60,250 nucleotides of DNA from Perkinsus marinus ATCC 50983 (Eukaryota; Perkinsozoa; Perkinsida; Perkinsidae). Shown piece by piece: positions 35,060-43,819 of this stretch. Under the pieces are notes generated by a model. That model did not search any database and was not told the origin of the DNA. It saw only the letters and a list, made by a program, of their open reading frames with translations. The position numbers were made by a program, and so were the translations under genes. Location: the NCBI RefSeq assembly GCF_000006405.1, contig NW_003202100.1, positions 270,835 through 331,084 of the forward strand, read 5' to 3'. Each line of letters begins with the position of its first letter. The first letter of the stretch is position 1.

Positions 35060-35288
35060 AGATGTTTCTAATTCGCTGTTTCCTCTAGTCTTGAGTGCTG
35101 TGTTAAAGCAGTGATGATTGTTGCCAACAATTTGTTGGGCTCAATTCACCAGTTAACCTGTCTGAATTCGAGCCAGACTAGTTTGACCAGTGACACAGGG
35201 ATTCAATCGGCGGGCTCATCCGTTCCGAGATGCAAGCGTACAGTTTTTAGACTTGAAAATTCGGAGATCTATTCCACTTATGCTGAGA

Positions 35289-36252
35289 CATAGTGTTCGC
35301 ACGGGCATTTGGAAATTTCCGGGCACGGAAATTTTCCGAAAAATTTCCACTCCGTTTGCGGGATGGAAAAACACTGGAAAAATACTACTTTTTCGTAAAA
35401 TCGCATCCGTGATGCCTGGCCTTAGAGTCTCTTGGCATTTTACGAACACGTCATTGACAACACCACCAATTTCCCAATCGTTATAGATGACTGTGATAGC
35501 CAACTCATCTCGATACTTCAACACCCTTTCCTTGGATGGCACAGGCGCAAAATGCTGCGCCATAGGAGTATTACCATCTCCCCTGAACGCTGTACTGACG
35601 GAGATTCGTCTGCGACCAAAGGCTCGCGCTGGAGGGTTGGCGGGAGTGGGAATGTCAGGCACTGTGTCGGTATCGGAAGCGACACGATCAGTGGCGCTGA
35701 AACCTTGCAGAGCATGCGGGTGGGATTTCAGTATGTGATCGTGGAATCTCGTGGGATTGTCTATTGCATAATCTTGAGGCTTTTCCGACCCCTCCTCCAC
35801 GCAAAGTATACAACGATGGACACTGGTTGTCTTGCCATCTTCGACTGACTTCTTCATAAGGTAATAGTATCCTCGACAGTCCGAATGACCCCTTCCAGAG
35901 CCTCTACCACGACGCCCTGATCGTCCGGTGATCATTTTGGGCAACATCATACGCTGTCGAGAAACACTCCGTTAGAACACTACGATCATATCAAGTTTTA
36001 TGGATTACGATTCTGAACCATCGGTACATGCCATTTACGCAATACTCTTGGTTCTTCTGTAAACAATCTCCATTATGCTGTGGAATTGGCATTGAACTGG
36101 CAGTGCAACAACCCCCAATACTAGCGCGCTCGCCCGATAGGGCGAACGAAATTTTTTGGCTTGATTATATTTCAGGGGAAATTTCCGGAAATTTCCCGGG
36201 AATTTTCCATTCCGGAAATATTTTAGCGTGCCCGGGCATCTCAAACACTATG
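35289..36252 (-). mobile_element. Non-autonomous hAT derivative, 964 bases
   Basis: Bounded by an 8-base target duplication TGCTGAGA (35281-35288 and 36253-36260), the hAT signature, and by CATAGTGTT ... AACACTATG inverted ends. The matching place in the third unit (about 54822) has a single TGCTGAGA, an empty site. Near the ends lie inverted GGAAATTTCC-type words. On the minus strand a frame (35950 leftward) encodes a BED-like zinc finger (CILCVEEG, then FHDHILKSH) and the start of a hAT transposase; the catalytic part is absent, so it is a deletion derivative. Confidence 0.9.
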
Positions 36253-36546
36253 TGCTGAGATTGATTCCTCCGAGTGGTTGATTGCACGCAGATCCTGCGC
36301 CGTAGGGACACGAGAAAGGAAGGCAGTCGTGCCTCAGCTTGGTCGGCAGTGTTGACTCGGCACGACCAAATTAACCATGTAACAAACTATGCCAACTGCT
36401 GTATGGCTATGGCAAACTAATCTAACAAATGTACATTGGTACCAGTGAACGTTGTTGATGATTCTCCTCTTCCCAGGTCTATTCCCGACCCGACACTTGT
36501 TGCGGAATGATGTCACAGAATGCACACGTGCTTCGTTATATGCGGG

Positions 36547-36711
36547 TTAAAGCGCCTTAAATTTAGGACCAACTTGAAGAGTTACTCAAGGTATAGTATA
36601 ACTTAAGTTTCCCCTTAAGTACGCATGTTGTGAAATGCTTCTCGTAAATACTTGAGTATATGCACAGAAACTTGAGGCGACTTGAGTATTCCTAAACTTA
36701 AGGCGCCTTAA
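36547..36711. mobile_element. MITE-like element with 22-base inverted ends
   Basis: Left TTAAAGCGCCTTAAATTTAGG and right (complement) TTAAGGCGCCTTAAGTTTAGG form inverted ends of about 22 bases, each nearly palindromic (TTAAGGCGCCTTAA). The inside is full of CTTAAG/CTTGAG words. TTAA at the outer edges would suit a piggyBac-type duplication (inference). A diverged copy lies at about 55114-55278 and part of one at about 46346. Confidence 0.55.
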
Positions 36712-36997
36712 CGTGTTTACTAAGGTAGTGAAATAGAATACTCCAAGTACTTGAGGTACAGTACGCGTGTAACGGGTTTGAGTAGATTTATCGGAAGGGT
36801 GTGATGTGATAGTAAAGCCCACGGACTGGATAACACAAGTACTGATGAGCTTGTAGAGATAGCTGAGCTACGGAGACTTAGGGGAAAGACTCAAGGGGAG
36901 AGGGAAGGGTAACGTGCCTTCCTGGGCGAACTACCATCATCATTCGCTATAGATCTCAGGAAGCACGCAAGCACATTGATGTGCGCAGAATCCCATA

Positions 36998-37623
36998 ACA
37001 CGCGCCATCTAGAAACGCGCGAACTGGGCGGGCACTTTTTTCTTTCATTTTGACGAATTTTGACCTAATTTCTTCACCATTGAGCTCCCCATGCTTGATT
37101 ACCTATTAATCCAAGCCGCGCACTTTAAACTCGACAAAAAACTATTTTGGTCATTTTTACCTCCCTGACCCTAGCGCATTCTCATTTGGTGCGCTCCTAG
37201 CATCCTGGGGACGCTTATTGAATCACCCCAGCCCTCCACACCTAGCTACGGTTACAGTTCAATTTGACAGCTGAATCCGATTCCATCGAACGGCCATCTT
37301 AGAGCAGTTGCCAAGTCCCGGAGAGATCGGGCCTAGCCAGAGCTCCACCACCTCTGCTGGCGGAGCAGCTTCTAATGCAGAGGATGACCTGACTACCCAC
37401 CACAGACGCGCTATCGGTTCGACTAAATTGCGTAAGGTGAAATCTCGGACGTTGAAGACTCAACCTGAAGCCTCTGGAGGATCTGGCAAGAAGACGGAGC
37501 CGGAAGGACAACACGGTCACGGCTACAACACAAGAAACCAGCCCCTAACAAGAGCTCAGAAGCGTGCTGCTGACTGTAAGGACAAGCCCAAACCATCTGT
37601 GAAACGTCATATGGCGCGTACTG
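36998..37623 (+). mobile_element. Short derivative of the Tc1-like family
   Basis: Flanked by TA (36996-36997 and 37624-37625). The left end ACACGCGCCATCTAGAAACG and the right end TATGGCGCGTACTG resemble the ends of the 2671-base element (CAGTACGCGCCATCTAG). Inside is a frame, 37308-37649, whose protein resembles only the N-terminal basic region of that transposase: HGYNTRNQPLTRAQ here against HGYHTRLNPLSGSQ there. No ATG starts this frame (it begins at TTG) and the catalytic domain is missing. The second copy, 55565-56189, keeps the frame open as well. Confidence 0.7.
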
Positions 37624-37815
37624 TATACTTAAGGCGCTATTTGAGTTAAAGATGCAATTTCCTCCTATGAAACAGGCCCTCTATGTTGAGGCACGTGTTG
37701 CTGACCGGACACTTAATCTTGCTATCTCATAAGTAGCTGGCATAGCTACAAACAGTCGGTTCCACCATCTCAGTGGTATACACCCTCGTCAGCAGCTGAT
37801 CGTTTCTTGCGTTCT

Positions 37816-37854
37816 ACGAGTACGTCGTCTGAGAGTCTCAGACGACGTACTCGT
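37816..37854. repeat. Perfect 39-base palindrome
   Basis: Two 19-base arms (ACGAGTACGTCGTCTGAGA and its complement) around a single G. Present unchanged at 56382-56420. At the equivalent junction near 50519 the following sequence (TCTCATCCCTAGTCTGCG) is kept but the palindrome is not. It could form a cruciform or RNA hairpin. Confidence 0.95.
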
Positions 37855-38020
37855 CTCTCATCCCTAGTCTGCGATACCACGTTGCCAACACGCAATATAC
37901 TATGCGCATGCGTGCTCAACGATCAAGCTGATTGCTCGCTTGTGAGTTGAATAGCTATTAGCGTGAATAGCGTGATTATCATATGGTTTGCGTAATTGTT
38001 AGTTTCTGAGTCTCCCCTAT
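37855..38020. repeat. Conserved 5' module of the T-gene units
   Basis: A stretch of about 165 bases, beginning TCTCATCCCTAGTCTGCGA and including ACACGCAATATACTATGCG, CGATCAAG, TTGCTCGCTTGTGAGTTGAA and CATATGGTTTGCGTAA. It recurs at about 46490-46620, 50519-50670 and 56421-56580, always upstream of a T gene. It is the most likely promoter region of the T family (inference). Confidence 0.6.
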
Positions 38021-38588
38021 CCTCAGGAAGTCTTCTGGCTCTAACTCAGAGTCGTGAGGCTCTAACAGCGCCAAGTTTGCGCCGCCAACCGTTCTCTAAT
38101 CTAGCTAAGCTGCACTGTCTTCTTGGACTCGAGCAAACTCAAAGTAACTGTTGCTCGTGAGTGGAGCCTGCAACACATGGATGCTGGGCTACGGGGGAGC
38201 CCTTGACCGTATTATCCCTCCCCTCGAGGGATGTTACAGAGTCGGGCATTTCGCCGATCTCCTGTCCAACGGGCTGTGGAATAATCTTGTAGACCAACGA
38301 CTAACATTCCCCCTCACCGTGAGAGCCTCACGAAAGCATCCTTTGGGGGATAGGTCCTTTTCTTACTCTTTTAGCAGCAAGAATATCTTGGTCTGACAAC
38401 TCCGAGCTGTCCAATCTCCACATTTTTAATGTGATTCGTCGAGGTCGCTCTACTTGTAGCAGAATTTGTGCTCACGCACAAGCGGACGGAAGAACACACA
38501 CACGCACGCAGACGAACAACCGCGAACTGAAATGTAAACTCCGCTCGCTTCGCTCGCTCCACCATCATTGCATCGTCCCGTCTCCACT
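38021..38588. repeat. Spacer block S (present in three of four units)
   Basis: About 570 bases, also at 46640-47247 and 56590-57187, but absent from the T3 unit. It is bracketed by two versions of the same word (AAGTCTTCTGGCTCTAACT at about 38029 and 38609), so it looks like an internal duplication or insertion. An 81-codon frame (38151-38396) is kept unchanged in the 56717 copy but not in the 46.8 kb copy. It includes CA-rich ACACACACGC runs near 38497. Confidence 0.55.
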
Positions 38589-38696
38589 ATGCCTCCTCCA
38601 CCCTCGGAAAGTCTTCTGGCTCTAACTAAGAATCACAAAGCTCTCATCTCCGTTATTGCGTGGCACGCAATGCGTGCAAATGGGGCGCCACACTAG
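38589..38696 (+). other. Small upstream open frame before T1
   Basis: ATG frame of 35 residues, starting MPPPPSESLLALTKNHKALI, about 55 bases before the T1 start. The same frame stands before T2 (47248-47322, 24 residues), T3 (about 50676-50784) and T4 (about 57188-57262). It may be a regulatory upstream frame or the leftover first exon of another gene. Confidence 0.45.
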
Positions 38697-38752
38697 CAGT
38701 TTGACGCATACACAATTGCGGTTGACATTCCAAGAGTGTATCCAATACTTCC

Positions 38753-39493
38753 ATGATGAGAATGATGCTCCTTATATTCATTTGTGGCTTGGCACCTTTC
38801 GTCGAAAGCTCGATCAAGCTGAGGCGAGCAGCAGGTTCGCCGGTCTCCTACCCAACAGGTTGTACCGGTGCTCACAAGCCTGCTACTGAGCCTTTCTGTG
38901 CCACGGGCACTATAGGCTTTGCGGGGATGTTCACGGTGAATATGACAATTTATCTCTTTGACATCAATGATCCCACCAAGTCGGTACACTTCCACGTTGA
39001 GTTGGCAACTCATGCTGTGAAATCGGCTGGTCTCAACATCACGGGTGGGGGCAGCGCTGAGGTGGTGAAGAAGGAGGGGCTTAGCGGGGCAGTCGCCGGT
39101 TCTGTCACTATAGAGGCTAATACTGTGGGGGACGGCAGAGGCAAGTACGACGCGAAAACTGATACATGGACGGCTGACATCGGGATAAAAGCGACTGTCG
39201 AAGGCGATGTTCTCGGTAACGATGCAATCAACTTGCCTATCTCTAAAGTCGCCACGGCTCATGTCGGGCCCAACTCCGACTTCGGGATGGAGGCCCTTTT
39301 CAAGGAGACCACTGGGGATTCAAATAATCAAGGCATCTCGATCGCCTTTGACCTCACGATGAATACCAAAGACCACAATATTTCCACTTGGGAACTCATC
39401 GGGGAAGGTCAGCTCCATATTTGGTTACATCCACTCGTCAATTGGGAACCTTCTATCGACGTTATTCATAAGGAGTTCAAGATTGAGCCATGA
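38753..39493 (+). CDS. Secreted protein family T, copy T1
   Basis: Intronless gene for 246 residues, unrecognised. The N-terminus MMRMMLLIFICGLAPFVESS is a clear signal peptide with cleavage likely after VESS, so the product should enter the secretory route. The mature part has two cysteines close together (GCTGAHKPATEPFCATG), possible N-glycosylation sites (NMT, NIT, NIS) and alternating polar/hydrophobic stretches (GSVTIEANTVGDGRGKYD, then TWTADIGIKATVEGDVLG) that suggest a beta-sandwich. No membrane anchor. Four copies occur in this window. Function unknown; secreted proteins in parasites often act on the host (inference). Confidence 0.8.
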   Translation: MMRMMLLIFICGLAPFVESSIKLRRAAGSPVSYPTGCTGAHKPATEPFCATGTIGFAGMFTVNMTIYLFDINDPTKSVHFHVELATHAVKSAGLNITGGGSAEVVKKEGLSGAVAGSVTIEANTVGDGRGKYDAKTDTWTADIGIKATVEGDVLGNDAINLPISKVATAHVGPNSDFGMEALFKETTGDSNNQGISIAFDLTMNTKDHNISTWELIGEGQLHIWLHPLVNWEPSIDVIHKEFKIEP

Positions 39494-40096
39494 GTTCAGA
39501 ACGCATGGCAGAGAACTAGACTTCATCCTGTTTCACGAGTTCTCTTGGCGGATCGACTGAGTCGACTCGACCTGCTAACTCGGTTTGGTCATCTTTGGTC
39601 TTTTTTCGGATAACAGTTTATCGACCATAGCGGCTGTGTGTTGAATTGAAATCCAGTTCCCGTTCGTGCTGTAGAGCTCTGACTAGTCAAGTTACATGAA
39701 GGTAGGCTACCTTAGGTAGCTACAACGTTCTCTGTCGAGCCGACTCAGGCGACTAATTCTGATCTTATGTTGAGTGGAAGACATCTGCGATGACCTTCTC
39801 GAGTGCTTCCTAAGTTCCAAGTTCGTGGGAAACTCCGATTCGAATGAGGTTCTCGAACCGGCCTAAAATGTTTCGAGTGATGATACGAGCGCAGATCACA
39901 TCTGCTGAAGCTGGGCACCGACCCTAAGACTTGCTCTCAACAATTCCTTCGTCTGAGACTGCAGGTTTAAGGCGGTCTTCTTGTCAAACTCAGAGCATTA
40001 AGATCGTTCGCGATTGTAGACGGGGCCTATGGAGAATACTCTGTCTGAGGTCGCCGAAATTTGAGGAGATTATTCCTCGTATAGAACTTATATGTT
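39494..40096. repeat. Conserved 3' flank of T genes
   Basis: Shared downstream sequence with 48153-48778, 51517-51980 and 58093-58717, including GGATCGACTGAGTCGACTCG and GAATTGAAATCCAGTTCCCG. It carries 3' UTR and spacer; no gene supported. Confidence 0.6.
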
Positions 40097-40143
40097 GTAC
40101 ACTGTGTACAGTGAGCACTACTACCGTAGTACACAGTGTGTAC
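40097..40143. repeat. Inverted repeat with GTACACTGTGTAC arms
   Basis: GTACACTGTGTAC at 40097-40109 and GTACACAGTGTGTAC at 40129-40143 can pair around a 19-base loop; each arm is itself nearly palindromic. Repeated at about 48782-48828 and 58719-58765; missing from the T3 unit. Lies in the spacer between T and CHY genes, which converge here, so it could serve as a shared 3' end or terminator structure. Confidence 0.7.
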
Positions 40144-40498
40144 CACACACGGCTCTATTATAAGAACTGCGCTAGTCAAAACCACACTCTCGCAACAGTG
40201 CGCATTTGATGAGTTACGTAGCCCAGATGACGCCTGTTGTCGTCTGACCGGAAGGGATGTTCAACAGCCATTGTCGGGAGGGGAAGGATGCTGTTTAGTC
40301 AGCCATCGGCTCCAGAAGGTTAAGTGGTTGGAGATGATCATCGTTGTATTAACTACTTCTAGTTGTGGTCTCCTCTTCGGCTCGACGATGACCCCCACTT
40401 ACCGTGGGTATAGCATTACAACTGGCAAGTCAGCACAAATTGATTTCGTAGAAACCAGTCAATATGATGACAATTGTAATCCCTCAATGAATATGATG

Positions 40499-40894
40499 TT
40501 ACTTCTTCTTCTTCCCGCCGGCCATTATAGCGGCTGCCGCCTTCCGACTGACAGTCTTGTTCTTCCCCGCGTACTTCTTCTTATCATTCTTACTCATAGA
40601 GCTCGTATTTCGGCATCCCTCACCGCCTTCCCAATGACTGATCAGTAAACCATCATCAACCAACTAATGCTTCCCCCTCACCTAGTGCGTATCTTGTTCA
40701 GTGGTCTTCCACACTTCCTGCATGGTCCTGGCCCGAAGTTCTGTTCGGTAGCGCACCATTCACACAGCATACGCTTAGCCCACACGGCATGATGGTCGGG
40801 CCAGGCCGCATCATGGCACTGATCGCAGGGGTATGCCATCCCACAGCAAGGGAATCGGAGCCATCGGTAGGAATGTCGATAATGCTTACATGTA
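40499..40894 (-). pseudogene. CHY zinc-finger protein, copy V1, split by a transposon
   Basis: Zinc-binding CHY domain: HYRHSYRWLRFPCCGMAYPC, then CHDAAWPDHHAVWAKRMLCG, then CRKCGRPLNKIRT. Two exons on the minus strand are visible: 40682-40894 (cut by the insertion) and 40499-40637, the latter reading HWEGGEGCRNTSSMSKNDKK and a basic KKKK end, the typical tail of these proteins. The 2671-base Tc1-like element sits within the ACA-TGT codons just before the first zinc ligand Cys; the missing 5' coding piece lies beyond it (43566 to about 43650). So this copy is disrupted. Yeast Hot13-type CHY proteins act in mitochondrial import; the role here is unknown. Confidence 0.85.
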
Positions 40895-43565
40895 CAGTAC
40901 GCGCCATCTAGAGACCGACAATACGTGTGCAGAGGTAACTTTTTCTACAGAGCGATTTTCAAGCTAAAACTTCGAATATAATCCCCTCTTGTATAGTTAT
41001 ATTGCATGGAACCTGTCCGCAATCGATTTTCGGGAAAAATTTTCATGGCACTTTTTTGCACGTGTCCGACCCCCGATATTGAACCTGCACCCTCCGAAAT
41101 TAATTTAATGCATAACACAATGAGGTAATCCATCTGTCCCTAATCACTAGCGTTGACCAGAGTGTCGATAACACGGCTTGTTCTTCAAGAAGACGGCAAA
41201 AATGAGCGAAGAGATTGAGTTCACCCAATCATCCACGCAATCGGCGGATACATGTACCACGGTCAATTCTAGCAGCATCATGAGTGCCTCTAGCGCTGGA
41301 GAGGATCTCAGCCGTTATCAGAGGAGCCGGGCTAAGGCGGCCAGGAGCCGATGTAAGCGAACCTCTGAGAGGCTAGCCACTAAGACAGCAGCAGCCTCAT
41401 CCGAGTGCTCTGTCTCTACAGCAAGGCACGGCTATCACACGAGGCTAAATCCGTTGAGTGGGAGTCAGCTTCGCAATGTTGGACATGTTGGGAAGAGATC
41501 TGGGCCAGTCAAGAAGCGTGTATCAAAACTAGTACAGCGTAAGGGAGCGCGCAGGCCAAGTAAGCGAGAGCTGGAGATCCGAGAAGCGCGAAATGCCGCT
41601 TGGAGAGAGAAGACAGCCCGAATGAAGGAGCAGTTGCTGGTTGACAATCCATTGGATGATATTTCATGGGATATGAAGGAGAGGTTGGCAGTTTACTTCG
41701 TTTTAAAGCAAGCCTATGTCACACAGCCAGGCTCGATAGCGAAATATCTAGCGGGTTCAGAAGTTGCTGCTTTGATGGGTCTTTCGCCGGGGAGTGTAGC
41801 TGCTTGGATTCGAGAGTATGAGATTAATATGGAGCTCTCTCAGAGTAAGAGGGGAAGGCACAGTAAGACCTTTTCTCCAATGTATGACGAGGCTTTTGCT
41901 GACTTTCGTAGGAAGCTCAAAGCATACGTGAAGTCCGAGTCATTGGGGAAACAGGGGACGCCTAATTTGACGGTAAAGACTGTCGCACAGTGGGTTAACA
42001 CGGAGTTGGGTCTCGAAGGCGATGATTGCTATTCCGAAAGAAGCGTCGGAAGATGGCTGCATTATTTAGACTTCAAAATCTTCACTCTCAAAAAGACTCT
42101 GTACGTTGATGGACATGAGCGATCTGATGTAGTAGCGGACCGACAGAGGTTTGCCCATGCCTTGGATGAGGTTTACCCATCACTGTTGACCATTGATGAT
42201 GAGATCCTCGACGTTAAGCCCAATCCGGATGCGACCCATATCCTTGTGTCTCAAGATGAGAAGATACACCATAGCAATGATGTCCAACGCAGATACTGGT
42301 CCGATGGTTCATTTGTGGCTCTGCCCACCAAGTCAATGGGTAGGACTGTTATGACATCGGACTTCCTCTCTGAGATATACGGTTTCATCAAATATAGCGA
42401 CGACGATGAAGATGTACCTGGGGAGCGTGCAGGATCGGTGTTGGATGTATCTTCGGATGGGTACTACAATAGCGATAGGTGTCTAGTAGACTTCCAAGAA
42501 TGTAGTGAAGCCATCAAGTCTCTCTCGAATGGGAGATATCACTGCGTATTCATGACTGATCGCAGCCCTATTCACTGTAAGTATCCGGGAGATGGATTGA
42601 ATGTAAGGATGATGAACGTGAAACCTGGAGGCCAGCAACCGAAGATGAGAGATGGCTGGTTCATGAAGAAGGGAAAGAGAGTCACGCAGAGCATGGTATT
42701 CCCCGAAGATCATCCCACGCATCCTGGTGAAGCGAAAGGATTACGACAAGTTGCTTTAGAGAGGTTCGGCAACAATGCCGTGAGAGGGAAGCGCCATGGG
42801 GACCTTGTCAGTTTACTAGGAGAATGCGAGGACTTCAAGTCACAGAAGACATTGCTGGAGGAGGAGGCAACTGCGAGGGGGGATGTGGTTATTTTCGGTG
42901 TGAAGTTTCACCCAGAGCTTGCCCCAATCGAGGCGGCTTATAGAAGTATTGCTAAGCATCTTCGTCTCTTGAATAGGGCAGGGTCATCAGCCGGGTTCGT
43001 TGAGCGCGTGGAAGCTGCATCGCAAGTTGCTGACCTGGATATTACACTCATCCGAAAGTATTTTCGTTCAAGCCGCGAATATCTCAGGCATTATGTTGAG
43101 GGGAAGAGCTTAGAGGAAATTGAAAGGCTGAGAAAAGAGAAGCGTAAACACCGGGGCGCGTCACCTGTACTATTGGAGGGTGAGAATCGCTCACAAACTG
43201 GCAAGTACAGCAGGCAAAGATTGCGCTGAGTGCTGCCAGCTTTGGTTTTCCATAATTTTCTCTGTTTAATACTGTGTGTAATGTACTGTTAGGATTTACA
43301 CTATCATTGTATAGATTCCTACTGTGTGTCCTGATGATCAATAGTTGTAGATTGGGTTAATTTCGGAGGGTGCAGGTTCAATATCGGGGGTCGGACACGT
43401 GCAAAAAAGTGCCATGAAAATTTTTTCCGAAAATCGATTGCGGACAGGTTCCATGCAATATAACTATACAAGAGGGGATTATATTCGAAGTTTTAGCTTG
43501 AAAATCGCTCTGTAGAAAAAGTTACCTCTGCACACGTATTGTCGGTCTCTAGATGGCGCGTACTG
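40895..43565 (+). mobile_element. Tc1-like DNA transposon, apparently intact
   Basis: A 2671-base element flanked by TA (40893-40894, 43566-43567). Terminal inverted repeats are 209 bases each (40895-41103 and 43357-43565) and nearly identical. Empty sites with a single TA are seen in the other two CHY copies (about 52696 and 59514). It carries one long uninterrupted transposase gene. Near-identical ends, an open frame and empty sister sites point to a recent jump. Confidence 0.95.
41202..43229 (+). CDS. Tc1/IS630-superfamily transposase, 675 aa
   Basis: DDE transposase of the long type seen in fungi and protists. The ATG at 41202 starts MSEEIEFTQSS. Residues 1-150 are Ser/Arg/Lys-rich with a basic cluster (RSRAKAARSRCKRTSERLAT) that may be nuclear localisation or DNA binding. 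A helix-turn-helix region follows (SEVAALMGLSPGSVAAWIRE). Catalytic candidates: Asp in LVSQDEKIHHSND, Asp in VFMTDRSPIHCK, Glu in KFHPELAPIEAAYRSIAKHL. KPGGQQPKMRDGWF and VFPEDHPTHPGEAKGLRQV are typical of this branch. No stop or frameshift is seen, so the protein may be functional. Confidence 0.85.
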   Translation: MSEEIEFTQSSTQSADTCTTVNSSSIMSASSAGEDLSRYQRSRAKAARSRCKRTSERLATKTAAASSECSVSTARHGYHTRLNPLSGSQLRNVGHVGKRSGPVKKRVSKLVQRKGARRPSKRELEIREARNAAWREKTARMKEQLLVDNPLDDISWDMKERLAVYFVLKQAYVTQPGSIAKYLAGSEVAALMGLSPGSVAAWIREYEINMELSQSKRGRHSKTFSPMYDEAFADFRRKLKAYVKSESLGKQGTPNLTVKTVAQWVNTELGLEGDDCYSERSVGRWLHYLDFKIFTLKKTLYVDGHERSDVVADRQRFAHALDEVYPSLLTIDDEILDVKPNPDATHILVSQDEKIHHSNDVQRRYWSDGSFVALPTKSMGRTVMTSDFLSEIYGFIKYSDDDEDVPGERAGSVLDVSSDGYYNSDRCLVDFQECSEAIKSLSNGRYHCVFMTDRSPIHCKYPGDGLNVRMMNVKPGGQQPKMRDGWFMKKGKRVTQSMVFPEDHPTHPGEAKGLRQVALERFGNNAVRGKRHGDLVSLLGECEDFKSQKTLLEEEATARGDVVIFGVKFHPELAPIEAAYRSIAKHLRLLNRAGSSAGFVERVEAASQVADLDITLIRKYFRSSREYLRHYVEGKSLEEIERLRKEKRKHRGASPVLLEGENRSQTGKYSRQRLR

Positions 43566-43819
43566 TACCATTCTTGGGCAAAGGCTTACCTAATGGAAGA
43601 TGCAGGCATCGAGGAGCAGTCACTTTAATGATAACCACAATACAACTTGTCGAACCGTCAGAACATGAACTAGAAAATGCGACGAATTACATGAGGTCAC
43701 ACTACTGTTGACTCAGACTGTAGTGAACTGTGCCTCAATGGTCTATTCACAACTACTACCGCTGCGGTAGTACCGCATCCTTCTAGCACTATCATCACGC
43801 CGCTCCTGGGAACAAGTAC
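43566..43819. other. Displaced 5' part of CHY copy V1 and spacer
   Basis: Continues the CHY gene beyond the transposon: on the minus strand PLGKPLPKNG is encoded at about 43568-43597, preceded by VIIKVTAPRCLHL. The rest is the spacer leading into SH3 copy P2, including the small palindrome ACTACCGCTGCGGTAGT. Confidence 0.7.

Noticed and set aside
35216-35300. Extension of the hAT zinc-finger frame into host sequence
   Set aside because: The frame only runs through the element's inverted end into the flank; it is not a fusion gene.
38151-38396. 81-codon frame in block S as a gene
   Set aside because: Kept in the 56717 copy only because that copy is nearly identical; it is interrupted in the unit-2 copy and has no recognisable feature.
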